Notes under the pieces: generated by a model | The model's input: only the letters and a program-made list of their open reading frames with translations | What the model was told of the DNA's origin: nothing | The model's database searches: none | In this document: piece by piece, positions 7,427 through 12,672 of the stretch | How the letters are laid out: each line of letters opens with the position of its first letter | Numbering within the stretch: the first letter of the stretch is position 1 | Translations under genes and position numbers: made by a program | Assembly: GCA_964344215.1 (NCBI GenBank) | Contig: CAYFMP010000093.1 | Span: 1-12,709, forward strand | Source: CAYFMP01 sp964344215 | Lineage (GTDB): Bacteria > Pseudomonadota > Alphaproteobacteria > Rhodospirillales > Casp-alpha2 | Reading direction: 5' to 3' | Length of the DNA: 12,709 nucleotides

Positions 7427-8717
7427 CGTTCCGCCGGCTGTCGCGGCGACCGGCCGTGAGAAGGCGGGCGGCGCCGCTTTTTGGAAGATTTCCGCTGCCG
7501 GCGCCTTGTTCCAGGCGGGGTCGGCGGCGGTCGATTCGGCGACGGTGGTGGCCGGCCTGGTCCATCACCTGACCGGCAGCGCTTACGCCGTCGGCACGGC
7601 CAGTGCCGTGCTTCGGCTCGGCTGGCTGCTGCCGCAGGTCGTCGTCGGTTTTCTGGCGCAACGTGTCGAACGCCGCATGCCCTTCTATGTCGTCGGTGCC
7701 TTCGGGCGGGCCGGTTGCCTGGCCCTGATCGCCTTGCTGTTCGCGATTGTCGGCGGTTCCGCAAGCGTTTGGATCGCCGGCGGGTTCCTCGCGCTGTGGA
7801 CGCTCTATGCCTTCGTCAGCGGCATCGTCGCCGTTCCCTACAACGACATCGTCGGCCGCTCGATCCCGTCGGGCGCGCGGAGCCGGATGCTGGCCTGGCG
7901 CTTTTTCGGCGGCGGGGTGCTGGCCCTCGGCGTCGCCGCCGTCATCCACCGGCTGCTCGCCACCGAGACGCCGGTGACGGCCTACGCCCTGATCTTCGCG
8001 CTGGCGTCCGGATTGATGTTCCTGTCGTCGTTCAGTTTCGTTTCGGCCGGCGAGCCGCCAACGCCGCCGAAAAGAGAAGCCGTCGCCGCCAACTTCCGTC
8101 GGTTTCTCGAAGACGGGTTGTCGGTCCTGCGCTCGGACGCCCGGTTTCGATTGTTTCTCTACACGCAGTGGCTGGGCGGCGCGACGCTGATGGCGCTGCC
8201 GTTCTACGTGGTAGCCGCGATCGACTTCGGCCTGGGCGTGAAGGAAGTCGGCATACTGCTGGGCGCGCAGACCGCGGGTTCGCTGGCGTCCAACGCGATG
8301 TGGGGCGGCATCGGCGACCGCTTCGGGAAGCTTGCCTTGTTGCGGGCGGTCGGCGGACTCCGTCTGGTGCCGCCGTTGGGCACGCTGGCGCTGTTCGTCG
8401 TCGTCGCCGACCTCGCGCAACCGACGATCCTGCTCGCCTTCGCCGTACTGTTCGTCTTCATCGGCGCGCTCGTCAACGGCATGACGATCGGCTACCTCGG
8501 TTATCTCATGGAGATTTCGCCGGACGACCGCCGTCCCGCCTATTCCGCCTATTTCAACGCGCTCGCCTCGCCCGCCGCGCTGATGCCGCTGCTCGGAGCG
8601 GCGATAATCGATGCGGTGTCGCTGTCCGTCGTCTTCGCCGTCGCCGCCCTGGTCGCCGTCCTGCAACTTTCCCTCTATGGACGTATGGCGAAGCTGGAGA
8701 GCTCCGGTGTGGCGTAG
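7413..8717 (+). CDS. Major facilitator superfamily transporter
   Basis: The 434-residue protein has twelve apparent membrane helices in two halves, separated by a polar central loop (about 208-240, SAGEPPTPPKREA onward). GFLAQRVERR after helix 2 is a loose form of the MFS loop 2-3 motif, and GGIGDRFGK in the second half is its counterpart. The N-terminal tail is rich in Pro and Ala. Nothing visible identifies the substrate; export of a small molecule is the usual guess for such members. The ATG at 7413 lies inside the 3' end of the preceding membrane protein gene and the stop overlaps the next start, so the three genes are probably translated as a coupled unit. Confidence 0.88.
   Translation: MPPPDVPPAVAATGREKAGGAAFWKISAAGALFQAGSAAVDSATVVAGLVHHLTGSAYAVGTASAVLRLGWLLPQVVVGFLAQRVERRMPFYVVGAFGRAGCLALIALLFAIVGGSASVWIAGGFLALWTLYAFVSGIVAVPYNDIVGRSIPSGARSRMLAWRFFGGGVLALGVAAVIHRLLATETPVTAYALIFALASGLMFLSSFSFVSAGEPPTPPKREAVAANFRRFLEDGLSVLRSDARFRLFLYTQWLGGATLMALPFYVVAAIDFGLGVKEVGILLGAQTAGSLASNAMWGGIGDRFGKLALLRAVGGLRLVPPLGTLALFVVVADLAQPTILLAFAVLFVFIGALVNGMTIGYLGYLMEISPDDRRPAYSAYFNALASPAALMPLLGAAIIDAVSLSVVFAVAALVAVLQLSLYGRMAKLESSGVA
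8696..8699 (+). promoter_or_regulatory. Ribosome binding site for the cyclotransferase-like gene
   Basis: GGAG at 8696-8699 lies seven bases before the GTG at 8707 and within the end of the MFS gene. It favours the GTG over the in-frame ATG at 8677. Confidence 0.5.
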
Positions 8718-9282
8718 CGTCGGGCGCGCGTTGAAACGGGTTTGGGTGCCGATCGCGGTCCGCGTCTGGCCGCTGGCCCGGCTATGGTATCGGGCCTGGG
8801 GACTGACCCTCGAGGGCCGCCCCGGCGATCCGGTGTGGTATTTCGCCTATGGCGCCAACATGCACGACAGCGCCTTCCGCCAACGCCGCGGCATGCGGCC
8901 CGACGAATGGCGGGCCGGGCGGATCGCCGGCTACCGCCTGCGTTTCAACCTCGAAGGCAGGCCGAAGGGCAGGGCGGCGCCGGCCAACATCGCGCCGGCC
9001 GCCGACGCGGAGGTGTGGGGCGTCCTCTACCGGATCGGCCGCCGCGACCTGGTCCGGCTGAACGCCAGCGAGGGAGTCCCCGGCTGGCGATACCGTCCGT
9101 TGACGGTGGCGGCCGGGGATAGCGACGGCAATCGGATCGATGCCGTTACCTACATCGCCGACGGCAACGAGACCGACGGCCGGCCGTCGCTCCGCTACAT
9201 CACGCTTCTCAGGGAAGGCGCGCGCGCCCACGGTCTGCCCGAACACTGGATCGATTTCCTCGAAAAGGTCGAGCCCGCTTAA
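8707..9282 (+). CDS. Gamma-glutamylcyclotransferase-like protein
   Basis: The 191-residue protein has the gamma-glutamylcyclotransferase (AIG2/GGCT-like) fold marks: the substrate-binding loop YFAYGANM (45-52) and the candidate catalytic Glu122 in NASEGVPGW, plus GVLYRIGRRDL. Family enzymes release 5-oxoproline from gamma-glutamyl compounds. The first 40 residues are unusual: rich in Trp and Arg with spaced hydrophobics (WVPIAVRVWPLARLWYRAW), suggesting a membrane-surface helix. GTG at 8707 is preferred because GGAG is correctly spaced; ATG at 8677 would add ten residues from inside the MFS frame. Start overlap with the MFS gene is 11 bases. Location next to two membrane proteins suggests a shared role in handling a gamma-glutamyl or amino-acid metabolite, which is inference. 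Confidence 0.85.
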   Translation: MWRSVGRALKRVWVPIAVRVWPLARLWYRAWGLTLEGRPGDPVWYFAYGANMHDSAFRQRRGMRPDEWRAGRIAGYRLRFNLEGRPKGRAAPANIAPAADAEVWGVLYRIGRRDLVRLNASEGVPGWRYRPLTVAAGDSDGNRIDAVTYIADGNETDGRPSLRYITLLREGARAHGLPEHWIDFLEKVEPA

Positions 9283-9658
9283 TAAGCCGTACCGGGCGGA
9301 TGGGACGTGAGCGCCGACAAGCGCGACGGTTCCGCGACATGGGGTAGAAAGAACAGGCCGGGCCGGCCGTCCGGCAAGGCCCGGTTTACGCCACTCGCGG
9401 GCGGCGGCATGAGACCGCGCCCCTTCCCCTGAAAACAACATAGGAATAGTGTAAAACTAATCCACAACCGGAGCCGACCTGTAATTGCGGCCGATTACCG
9501 ACGCGAAGCCGTGTAGATCGTTCCAAAAAAACACTAAAAGAATTTATTTTTTTCAATCACTTAGGATGCTATCACGACGCCTCGGGCAACGAAGACGAAT
9601 AGCCGTCTTTTCTGTTTGTCGAATGATGGAAACGATGAATTGGAGGCATGACCAGGGA
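9283..9658. other. Intergenic region with GC hairpin and AT-rich tract
   Basis: No convincing gene is seen. A seven-base stem CCGGGCC/GGCCCGG (9358-9364 with 9378-9384) followed by only three T could be a weak terminator for the preceding operon. Bases about 9525-9560 are strikingly AT-rich (runs of A7 and T7) compared with all surrounding sequence, and probably contain the promoter of the small exported protein, although I could not assign a clean -35/-10 pair. Confidence 0.5.
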
Positions 9659-9871
9659 ATGAAAGCTCTCGCAACCACCCTGACCCTCGCAGCCGCCGCG
9701 TTGCTCGTATCGCCGGTCTTCGCCGACGCCGGTCCCGGTCCCGCGGCTGCGACGCCGTGGGTTTCCGCCGGGCCGGTCGAGCTTGCCGAGGCCACGGACG
9801 CCAAGAAGCCGAAGGACACCGAGAAGCCGAAGGAGGACACGGCCGCCGACAGCGACGACGACGATTGCTGA
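9659..9871 (+). CDS. Small exported acidic protein ending in a single cysteine
   Basis: I do not recognise this 70-residue protein. It has a clear Sec signal peptide (MKALATTLTLAAAALLVSPVFA, cut after Ala22) and a mature part of about 48 residues with no predicted fold: a Pro/Ala stretch, a Lys/Glu/Asp/Pro repeat-like segment (KKPKDTEKPKEDT) and the ending DSDDDDC. Cys70, the last residue, is its only cysteine. It is not a lipoprotein, since no lipobox cysteine is present. The ATG at 9659 starts the natural signal peptide; AGGGA abuts it and GGAGG lies 12 bases upstream, so an in-frame start at 9635 adding eight residues is possible. An intrinsic terminator follows, then the exported rhodanese. 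A role as a thiol carrier or metal ligand for that enzyme is speculation. Confidence 0.7.
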   Translation: MKALATTLTLAAAALLVSPVFADAGPGPAAATPWVSAGPVELAEATDAKKPKDTEKPKEDTAADSDDDDC

Positions 9872-9910
9872 AAACCCGGGGAAGCCGGCATTCCGGACCT
9901 TACCTGTTTT

Positions 9911-9933
9911 CGGGCGGAGTGCCCGGTTTTTTT
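9911..9933 (+). terminator. Intrinsic terminator between small acidic protein and rhodanese
   Basis: CGGGC (9911-9915), loop GGAGT, GCCCG (9921-9925), then G and seven T (9927-9933). It lies 39 bases after the small gene's stop and 28 before the rhodanese ATG, so it may partly separate expression of the two. Confidence 0.7.
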
Positions 9934-9961
9934 AACCCAACTCACAAAGGGAGACGAAGTG

Positions 9962-10558
9962 ATGAGGAAGATTCTAGTTTTGGCCTTGGGACTGTTGATG
10001 GTTCCCGCGGTGGCGTCCGCCGAAAACGTGCGGATCACCAAGGATATCATGTCGATCACCGTGCAGACGCCGGACGGGCCGGTCGAGATCAAGCGCAACC
10101 AGGACCCCAAGAACACCATCAACCCGGCGTTCGCCAAGACTTCCCGCAAATGCCCACCGTTCTGCGTGCAGCCGCTGCAGGTGGCGCCCGGCGTCGAGAC
10201 GGTCGGCGAACTGGAAGTCATTCAATTCATGGCCGAGAAGAAGGGCATGATTATCGACGCGCGAACCGTCGAATGGCACGTGCGCGGCACCATTCCAGGC
10301 GCCAAGAACATCCCCTACACGCAGATCGCTACCCGGCTCGGCGAACTCGGATGCGCCAAGAACGGCGACAAGTGGGATTGCGCCAAGGCGAAAACCGTAT
10401 TGTTGTTCTGCAACGGCTTGTGGTGCGGACAGTCGCCGACGGCCATTCGGGCGATGCTGCGCGAGGGCTATCCCGCCGCCAAGATCCGTTACTATCGCAA
10501 CGGCATGCAGGGCTGGGAATCGCTCGGCCTGACGGTCGTCGAGGGCGAGCTGTCCTAG
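9962..10558 (+). CDS. Exported (periplasmic) rhodanese-like sulfurtransferase
   Basis: The 198-residue protein has a Sec signal peptide (cut after SASA-like VASA at 17-20) and a single rhodanese domain at about 80-195. Rhodaneses carry sulfane sulfur as a persulfide on a loop cysteine. Visible are the entry motif IIDARTVEWHVRGTIPGAKNIPY (split: Asp99, Arg101, GTIPGAKNIPY), the strand LLFC with candidate catalytic Cys150, and the lengthened loop CNGLWCGQS, a known C-x-G-x-x-C variant two residues longer than the classical loop. Two further pairs, Cys64/Cys68 (KCPPFC) and Cys131/Cys140, stand out. ATG at 9962 has GGGAG (9949-9953) eight bases upstream; the GTG just before it is equally possible. 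A role in periplasmic sulfur or cyanide metabolism or thiol redox is likely but not specified by the sequence. Confidence 0.88.
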   Translation: MRKILVLALGLLMVPAVASAENVRITKDIMSITVQTPDGPVEIKRNQDPKNTINPAFAKTSRKCPPFCVQPLQVAPGVETVGELEVIQFMAEKKGMIIDARTVEWHVRGTIPGAKNIPYTQIATRLGELGCAKNGDKWDCAKAKTVLLFCNGLWCGQSPTAIRAMLREGYPAAKIRYYRNGMQGWESLGLTVVEGELS

Positions 10559-10565
10559 GGCAGAT

Positions 10566-10605
10566 CATGTTTTGACGGATCGCCCGGGCGATCCGTCAAA
10601 GCATG
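10566..10605. repeat. Perfect 30-bp palindrome extended to a 20-bp stem
   Basis: Bases 10571-10600 form a perfect palindrome with half TTTGACGGATCGCCC and no spacer. One T/G wobble and four more pairs (CATG with CATG) extend it to 10566-10605. It lies 8 bases after the rhodanese stop. It could be a cruciform or transcript hairpin, a dimeric protein site, or part of an intergenic repeat family. Confidence 0.85.
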
Positions 10606-10631
10606 TGAATCCGCTCTACATCATTGAAACC

Positions 10632-10691
10632 GATCGGATTCACACGTTTTGTCGTCGACACCTCGTGTTTCCGACAAAACGTGATCCGATC
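10632..10691. repeat. Second long imperfect inverted repeat
   Basis: GATCGGAT (10632-10639) pairs with ATCCGATC (10684-10691), then after a three-base bulge CACGTTTTGTCG (10643-10654) pairs with CGACAAAACGTG (10672-10683); inside, ACAC (10658-10661) pairs with GTGT (10665-10668). In addition TGTGAATCCG at 10604-10613 is complementary to CGGATTCACA at 10635-10644, so an alternative fold competes with this one. Confidence 0.75.
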
Positions 10692-11104
10692 CAGAGCCCG
10701 ACCGGAACATCAAACGAAAGAAGCCGCTCCCGACCGGGGGCGGCTTTTTTTCGTTCGCCGAAGAGCAGAATTGATGGCGGATCGTCAATCCTGCGGCGGC
10801 GGGCGACGGGAAATCGGGGTGTCAACGGCCCGCCCGCCATCGCGCGCCCAGTAGGCGCGAACTCGCTCTCGAAACGCCCCCGATCCATTCCTCGCCGAGG
10901 GTGACGGAACCGACCTCGGTCGGCGCGGCACCAGCGTTCGGCGAGGATGCGTTTGCGCGTGCGGGACAGGAAATCGACCAGACCGTCAACCTCGACGCCG
11001 TCCCGCTCCATCAACAGCCGGGTTATTGGATCGTCGAGCACCTCCCGGAGGCCGGCCTCGCCGGTCGTACAAAGACATGCCTTTGGCGATCTGTTCGAGT
11101 TCAT
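10640..11104 (-). CDS. Small uncharacterised protein with well-supported start and doubtful 3' part
   Basis: The ATG at 11104 has GGGAGG (11113-11118) eight bases upstream. The first 55 residues look like a genuine protein: after MNSNRSPKACLC comes LREVLDDPITRLLMERDGVEVDGL and VDFLSRTRKRIL, an amphipathic block resembling short alphaproteobacterial hypothetical proteins (DP-x-x-x-LLM-x-x-DGV pattern), and this is my impression only. The remaining 100 residues are Arg-rich, low in recognisable structure, and run antisense through a + strand terminator and inverted repeats. The reading frame shifted by one from about 10940 stops at 10822, so a frameshift or sequencing error could have extended the frame. 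The end coordinate is therefore that of the uninterrupted frame. Function unknown. The fragment upstream of the ATG (to 11662) is open but lacks a ribosome binding site. Confidence 0.5.
   Translation of the reverse strand: MNSNRSPKACLCTTGEAGLREVLDDPITRLLMERDGVEVDGLVDFLSRTRKRILAERWCRADRGRFRHPRRGMDRGRFESEFAPTGRAMAGGPLTPRFPVARRRRIDDPPSILLFGERKKAAPGRERLLSFDVPVGLWIGSRFVGNTRCRRQNV
10721..10752 (+). terminator. Strong intrinsic terminator downstream of rhodanese
   Basis: AAGCCGCTCCC (10721-10731) pairs with GGGGGCGGCTT (10736-10746), one G/T wobble, loop GACC, followed by a T-run at 10745-10752. It ends the rhodanese transcript on the + strand. Confidence 0.85.
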
Positions 11105-11112
11105 TTCGAGGT

Positions 11113-11118
11113 CCTCCC
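11113..11118 (-). promoter_or_regulatory. Ribosome binding site of the small minus-strand gene
   Basis: On the minus strand this reads GGGAGG, eight bases before the ATG at 11104. It is the main reason for calling that start instead of the far longer open frame. Confidence 0.65.
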
Positions 11119-11246
11119 TGGGAATCAGCGTATTCACAGGTGGAGACTCTGGGGCCGGTTCGTTACAGGGCGGTGACGACGCGACTGAGCTTTCGAGACG
11201 CTCGCTGCGGGGTCCGCCATCCCTCGTCGGGTCATAACCCGATATG

Positions 11247-11260
11247 GTGACTGCTATCAC
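11247..11260. promoter_or_regulatory. CRP/FNR-type palindrome
   Basis: GTGA-CTGCTA-TCAC has the spacing and core of the CRP-family site (GTGA, six bases, TCAC). It lies between the divergent small genes starting at 11104 and 11297. One such site is expected by chance fairly often, so its role is a suggestion. Confidence 0.3.
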
Positions 11261-11289
11261 TGACGATCCCCCGATGACGATGCTAACCT
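11260..11289 (+). promoter_or_regulatory. Candidate promoter for the 33-residue ORF
   Basis: CTGACG (11260-11265), 18 bases, then TAACCT (11284-11289) preceded by TGC, resembling an extended -10. Transcription would begin near 11296, one base before the first ATG. Weak matches; seen by eye only. Confidence 0.25.
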
Positions 11290-11296
11290 CGCGCCC

Positions 11297-11398
11297 ATGA
11301 TGATGAAGGTGCCGGAAATGGAATCGATCAGCAGGATTTTCGTCAGTGGCATCGGCGTCTGGAGCGCCGTAGTCGCCCTGATGTTCCTTATCGGTTAG
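11297..11398 (+). CDS. Possible 33-residue single-pass membrane protein
   Basis: The open frame reads MMMKVPEMESISRIF followed by a hydrophobic segment (VSGIGVWSAVVALMFLIG) that would make one membrane helix running to the C-terminus. Three successive ATG codons open it, without a ribosome binding site. An internal ATG at 11318 has GAAGG eight bases upstream and would give 26 residues beginning MESISRIF. It is divergent from the small minus-strand gene across a CRP-like palindrome. Unrecognised, too short to separate from chance by composition alone, but the hydrophobic pattern is typical of small membrane proteins. Confidence 0.35.
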   Translation: MMMKVPEMESISRIFVSGIGVWSAVVALMFLIG

Positions 11399-11776
11399 AC
11401 CAGGTCGACCGATACCACCCCACTTGCGAATTCGATGAATACGGGCTTCGGGATATGAGCGGAGACAACCGCGTGTCCCGAAATCGTTCCGTTGTTGGAT
11501 ATTACGCGGGGCCGGGGGGATGATCGAGGAGGAGATGCACTGGGGGGCTTGATTGCCGTGGTTGTTGTGGGCACCAGCCGGTTCGACGCCGCCGACGGTC
11601 AAAAAGACCGCGACCACCGATGAAGAGACGTATCCAACGGCGGGATCGCCCTTTGAAACCACTCACGACATTGCAGCGCTCTCCGGGCGACCCCGTAGGA
11701 ACCGTTGATTTCGGCCGGCCGATCGCGCATCGTCATCGTGCCACTCGTTCCTTCGCCCTCGACCAGGAGACCGGCC
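11399..11776. other. Intergenic region, no supported gene
   Basis: Only short open frames without matching ribosome binding sites occur. A small hairpin CGGTC-AAAAA-GACCG sits at 11596-11610. GAGGAGGAG at 11526-11534 looks like a ribosome binding site but is followed only by a five-codon frame. The promoter for the solute-binding protein gene is presumably in the right half but was not identified. Confidence 0.5.
11765..11769 (+). promoter_or_regulatory. Ribosome binding site fixing the solute-binding protein start
   Basis: AGGAG, seven bases before the GTG at 11777. It excludes the upstream ATG at 11705 and so fixes the lack of a signal peptide. Confidence 0.7.
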
Positions 11777-12505
11777 GTGACCGCGGACGCCCTATCCGAG
11801 CTCACCGTTCCCGACACGCTGCGGGTCGGTATCAACCTCGGCAACATACTGTTGGTGACGGGTACGAGCCCGACCGGCGATCCCCAAGGCGTCGCGCCCG
11901 ACGTGGCGGCGGCGCTCGCCGAGCGACTTGGCGTCGCCGTCTCCTACGTGACCTTCGCGACGCCGGGTGAGGTCGCCGATGCGGTCGAGCGCGACGAATG
12001 GGACATCGGCTTGATCGCCGTCGAGCCGAAGCGGGCCGAGAAGATTGCCTTCTGCGAGGCTTACGTCGAGATCGAGGCGACCTACCTGGTGCCCGAGGGC
12101 TCGCCGCTGCGCTCGATCGACGACGTCGACAAGCCCGGCGTGCGGATCGCGGTGTCGGAGCGGGCCGCTTACGATCTCTACCTGAGCCGCACGTTGAAAC
12201 ATGCGGAACTGCGCCGCGCCAAAGGGCTGGCCGGCGCCTTCGAGCTGTTCGCTTCCGAGCAGCTCGATGCCTTGGCCGGGCTGGTTCCGGCGCTCGAGGA
12301 TAACGCCGAAAAGCTGCCGGGCTCGCGGGTTTTGGACGGCAACTACACGACGGTCCGCCAGGCCATCGGCACCAAGCCCGCGAACACCGTCCTGAAGGCC
12401 TTCGTCGAGCGGTTCATCGCGGATGCCAAGGACAGCGGCCTGGTCGCCGAACTGATCGACAGACACGGCGTTGCCGGCAAGCTGCAAGTGGCGGGAGGCG
12501 GTTGA
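11777..12505 (+). CDS. Family 3 solute-binding domain protein without signal peptide
   Basis: The 242-residue protein is a type II periplasmic-binding-protein fold of the family 3 (amino-acid) kind: LRVGINLGN at the start of lobe 1, VAPDVAAALAERLGVAVSYV, DIGLIAVEPKRAEKIAF, then lobe 2 (VRIAVSERAAYDLYLSR) and return (TVRQAIGTKPANTVLKAFV). DALAGLVPALEDNAEKLPG is a conserved-looking block in this subgroup. The GTG at 11777 is set by AGGAG seven bases upstream, and no signal peptide precedes the domain: residues 1-13 are polar (MTADALSELTVPD). The in-frame upstream extension from 11705 does not look like a signal peptide either. It is thus likely cytoplasmic, with no ABC permease or ATPase in view; a ligand-sensing or metabolic role is possible. 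Signal-less members of this subgroup occur in other alphaproteobacteria as far as I recall. Confidence 0.82.
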   Translation: MTADALSELTVPDTLRVGINLGNILLVTGTSPTGDPQGVAPDVAAALAERLGVAVSYVTFATPGEVADAVERDEWDIGLIAVEPKRAEKIAFCEAYVEIEATYLVPEGSPLRSIDDVDKPGVRIAVSERAAYDLYLSRTLKHAELRRAKGLAGAFELFASEQLDALAGLVPALEDNAEKLPGSRVLDGNYTTVRQAIGTKPANTVLKAFVERFIADAKDSGLVAELIDRHGVAGKLQVAGGG

Positions 12506-12557
12506 GGGGGCGTCGGAACCGGGCCCGGGAGCCGGCCCCGGCGGCGGAGGTTCGGGT

Positions 12558-12587
12558 GAGAAAATAGCCCGTATGTTCTCTTTTTTT
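12558..12587 (+). terminator. Intrinsic terminator after the solute-binding protein gene
   Basis: GAGAAAATA (12558-12566), loop GCCCG, TATGTTCTC (12572-12580) with one mismatch, then seven T (12581-12587). It sits immediately before the rRNA promoter and would insulate it. Confidence 0.6.
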
Positions 12588-12589
12588 GC

Positions 12590-12618
12590 TTGACTTTATT
12601 CCTTGTTTGTCGTATACG
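12590..12618 (+). promoter_or_regulatory. Strong promoter of an rRNA operon
   Basis: TTGACT (12590-12595, five of six to consensus), 17 bases, TATACG (12613-12618, four of six). T-rich sequence just upstream could act as an UP-like element. With the boxA downstream this is best read as the rrn promoter. Confidence 0.75.
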
Positions 12619-12638
12619 TGTGATTTGTCGCCTGTCCG

Positions 12639-12663
12639 GCATCGGCCGGTTGGCGGCCGGTGC
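12639..12663 (+). promoter_or_regulatory. boxB-like hairpin of the rrn leader
   Basis: GCATCGGCCG (12639-12648) pairs with CGGCCGGTGC (12654-12663), loop GTTGG, ten pairs with one wobble. It directly precedes boxA, the usual order in rRNA leaders. Confidence 0.6.
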
Positions 12664-12672
12664 TCTTTGACA
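12661..12672 (+). promoter_or_regulatory. boxA antitermination element of an rRNA leader
   Basis: TGCTCTTTGACA differs from the E. coli rrn boxA (TGCTCTTTAACA) at one base. It recruits NusB/NusE for antitermination of rRNA transcription. The 16S gene itself is not within the window. Confidence 0.85.

Noticed and set aside
9279..9467. A 62-codon minus-strand frame in the region after the cyclotransferase gene.
   Set aside because: No ribosome binding site, unusual composition, and the region is AT-rich and gene-poor.
9869..9961. The TGA ending the small acidic gene follows a Cys codon, and the frame stays open through to the rhodanese, with a hairpin downstream, as in a Cys-Sec selenoprotein or a fused gene.
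   Set aside because: The hairpin is followed by T7 and is a terminator; the rhodanese has its own ribosome binding site and signal peptide, which would be internal in a readthrough product.
10901..11176. A plus-strand 91-codon frame beginning MTEPTSVGAAPAFGEDAF.
   Set aside because: It is antisense to the RBS-supported small gene, has no ribosome binding site and no recognisable features.
11520..11552. GAGGAGGAG followed by a mini-frame MIEEEMHWGA or MHWGA, as a possible leader peptide.
   Set aside because: No attenuator or regulated gene follows in a suitable arrangement, and the spacing to the ATG is too short.
10640..11662. A 340-codon minus-strand open frame including a signal-like N-terminus.
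   Set aside because: The start is a GTG without a ribosome binding site, codon use past the first 45 codons is poor, and a strong internal site (ATG 11104) fits better. High-GC DNA often has long chance frames.
10559..11776. CRISPR array or insertion-sequence ends in the gene-poor region.
   Set aside because: The inverted repeats are not regularly spaced, no transposase is nearby, and no target duplication is seen.
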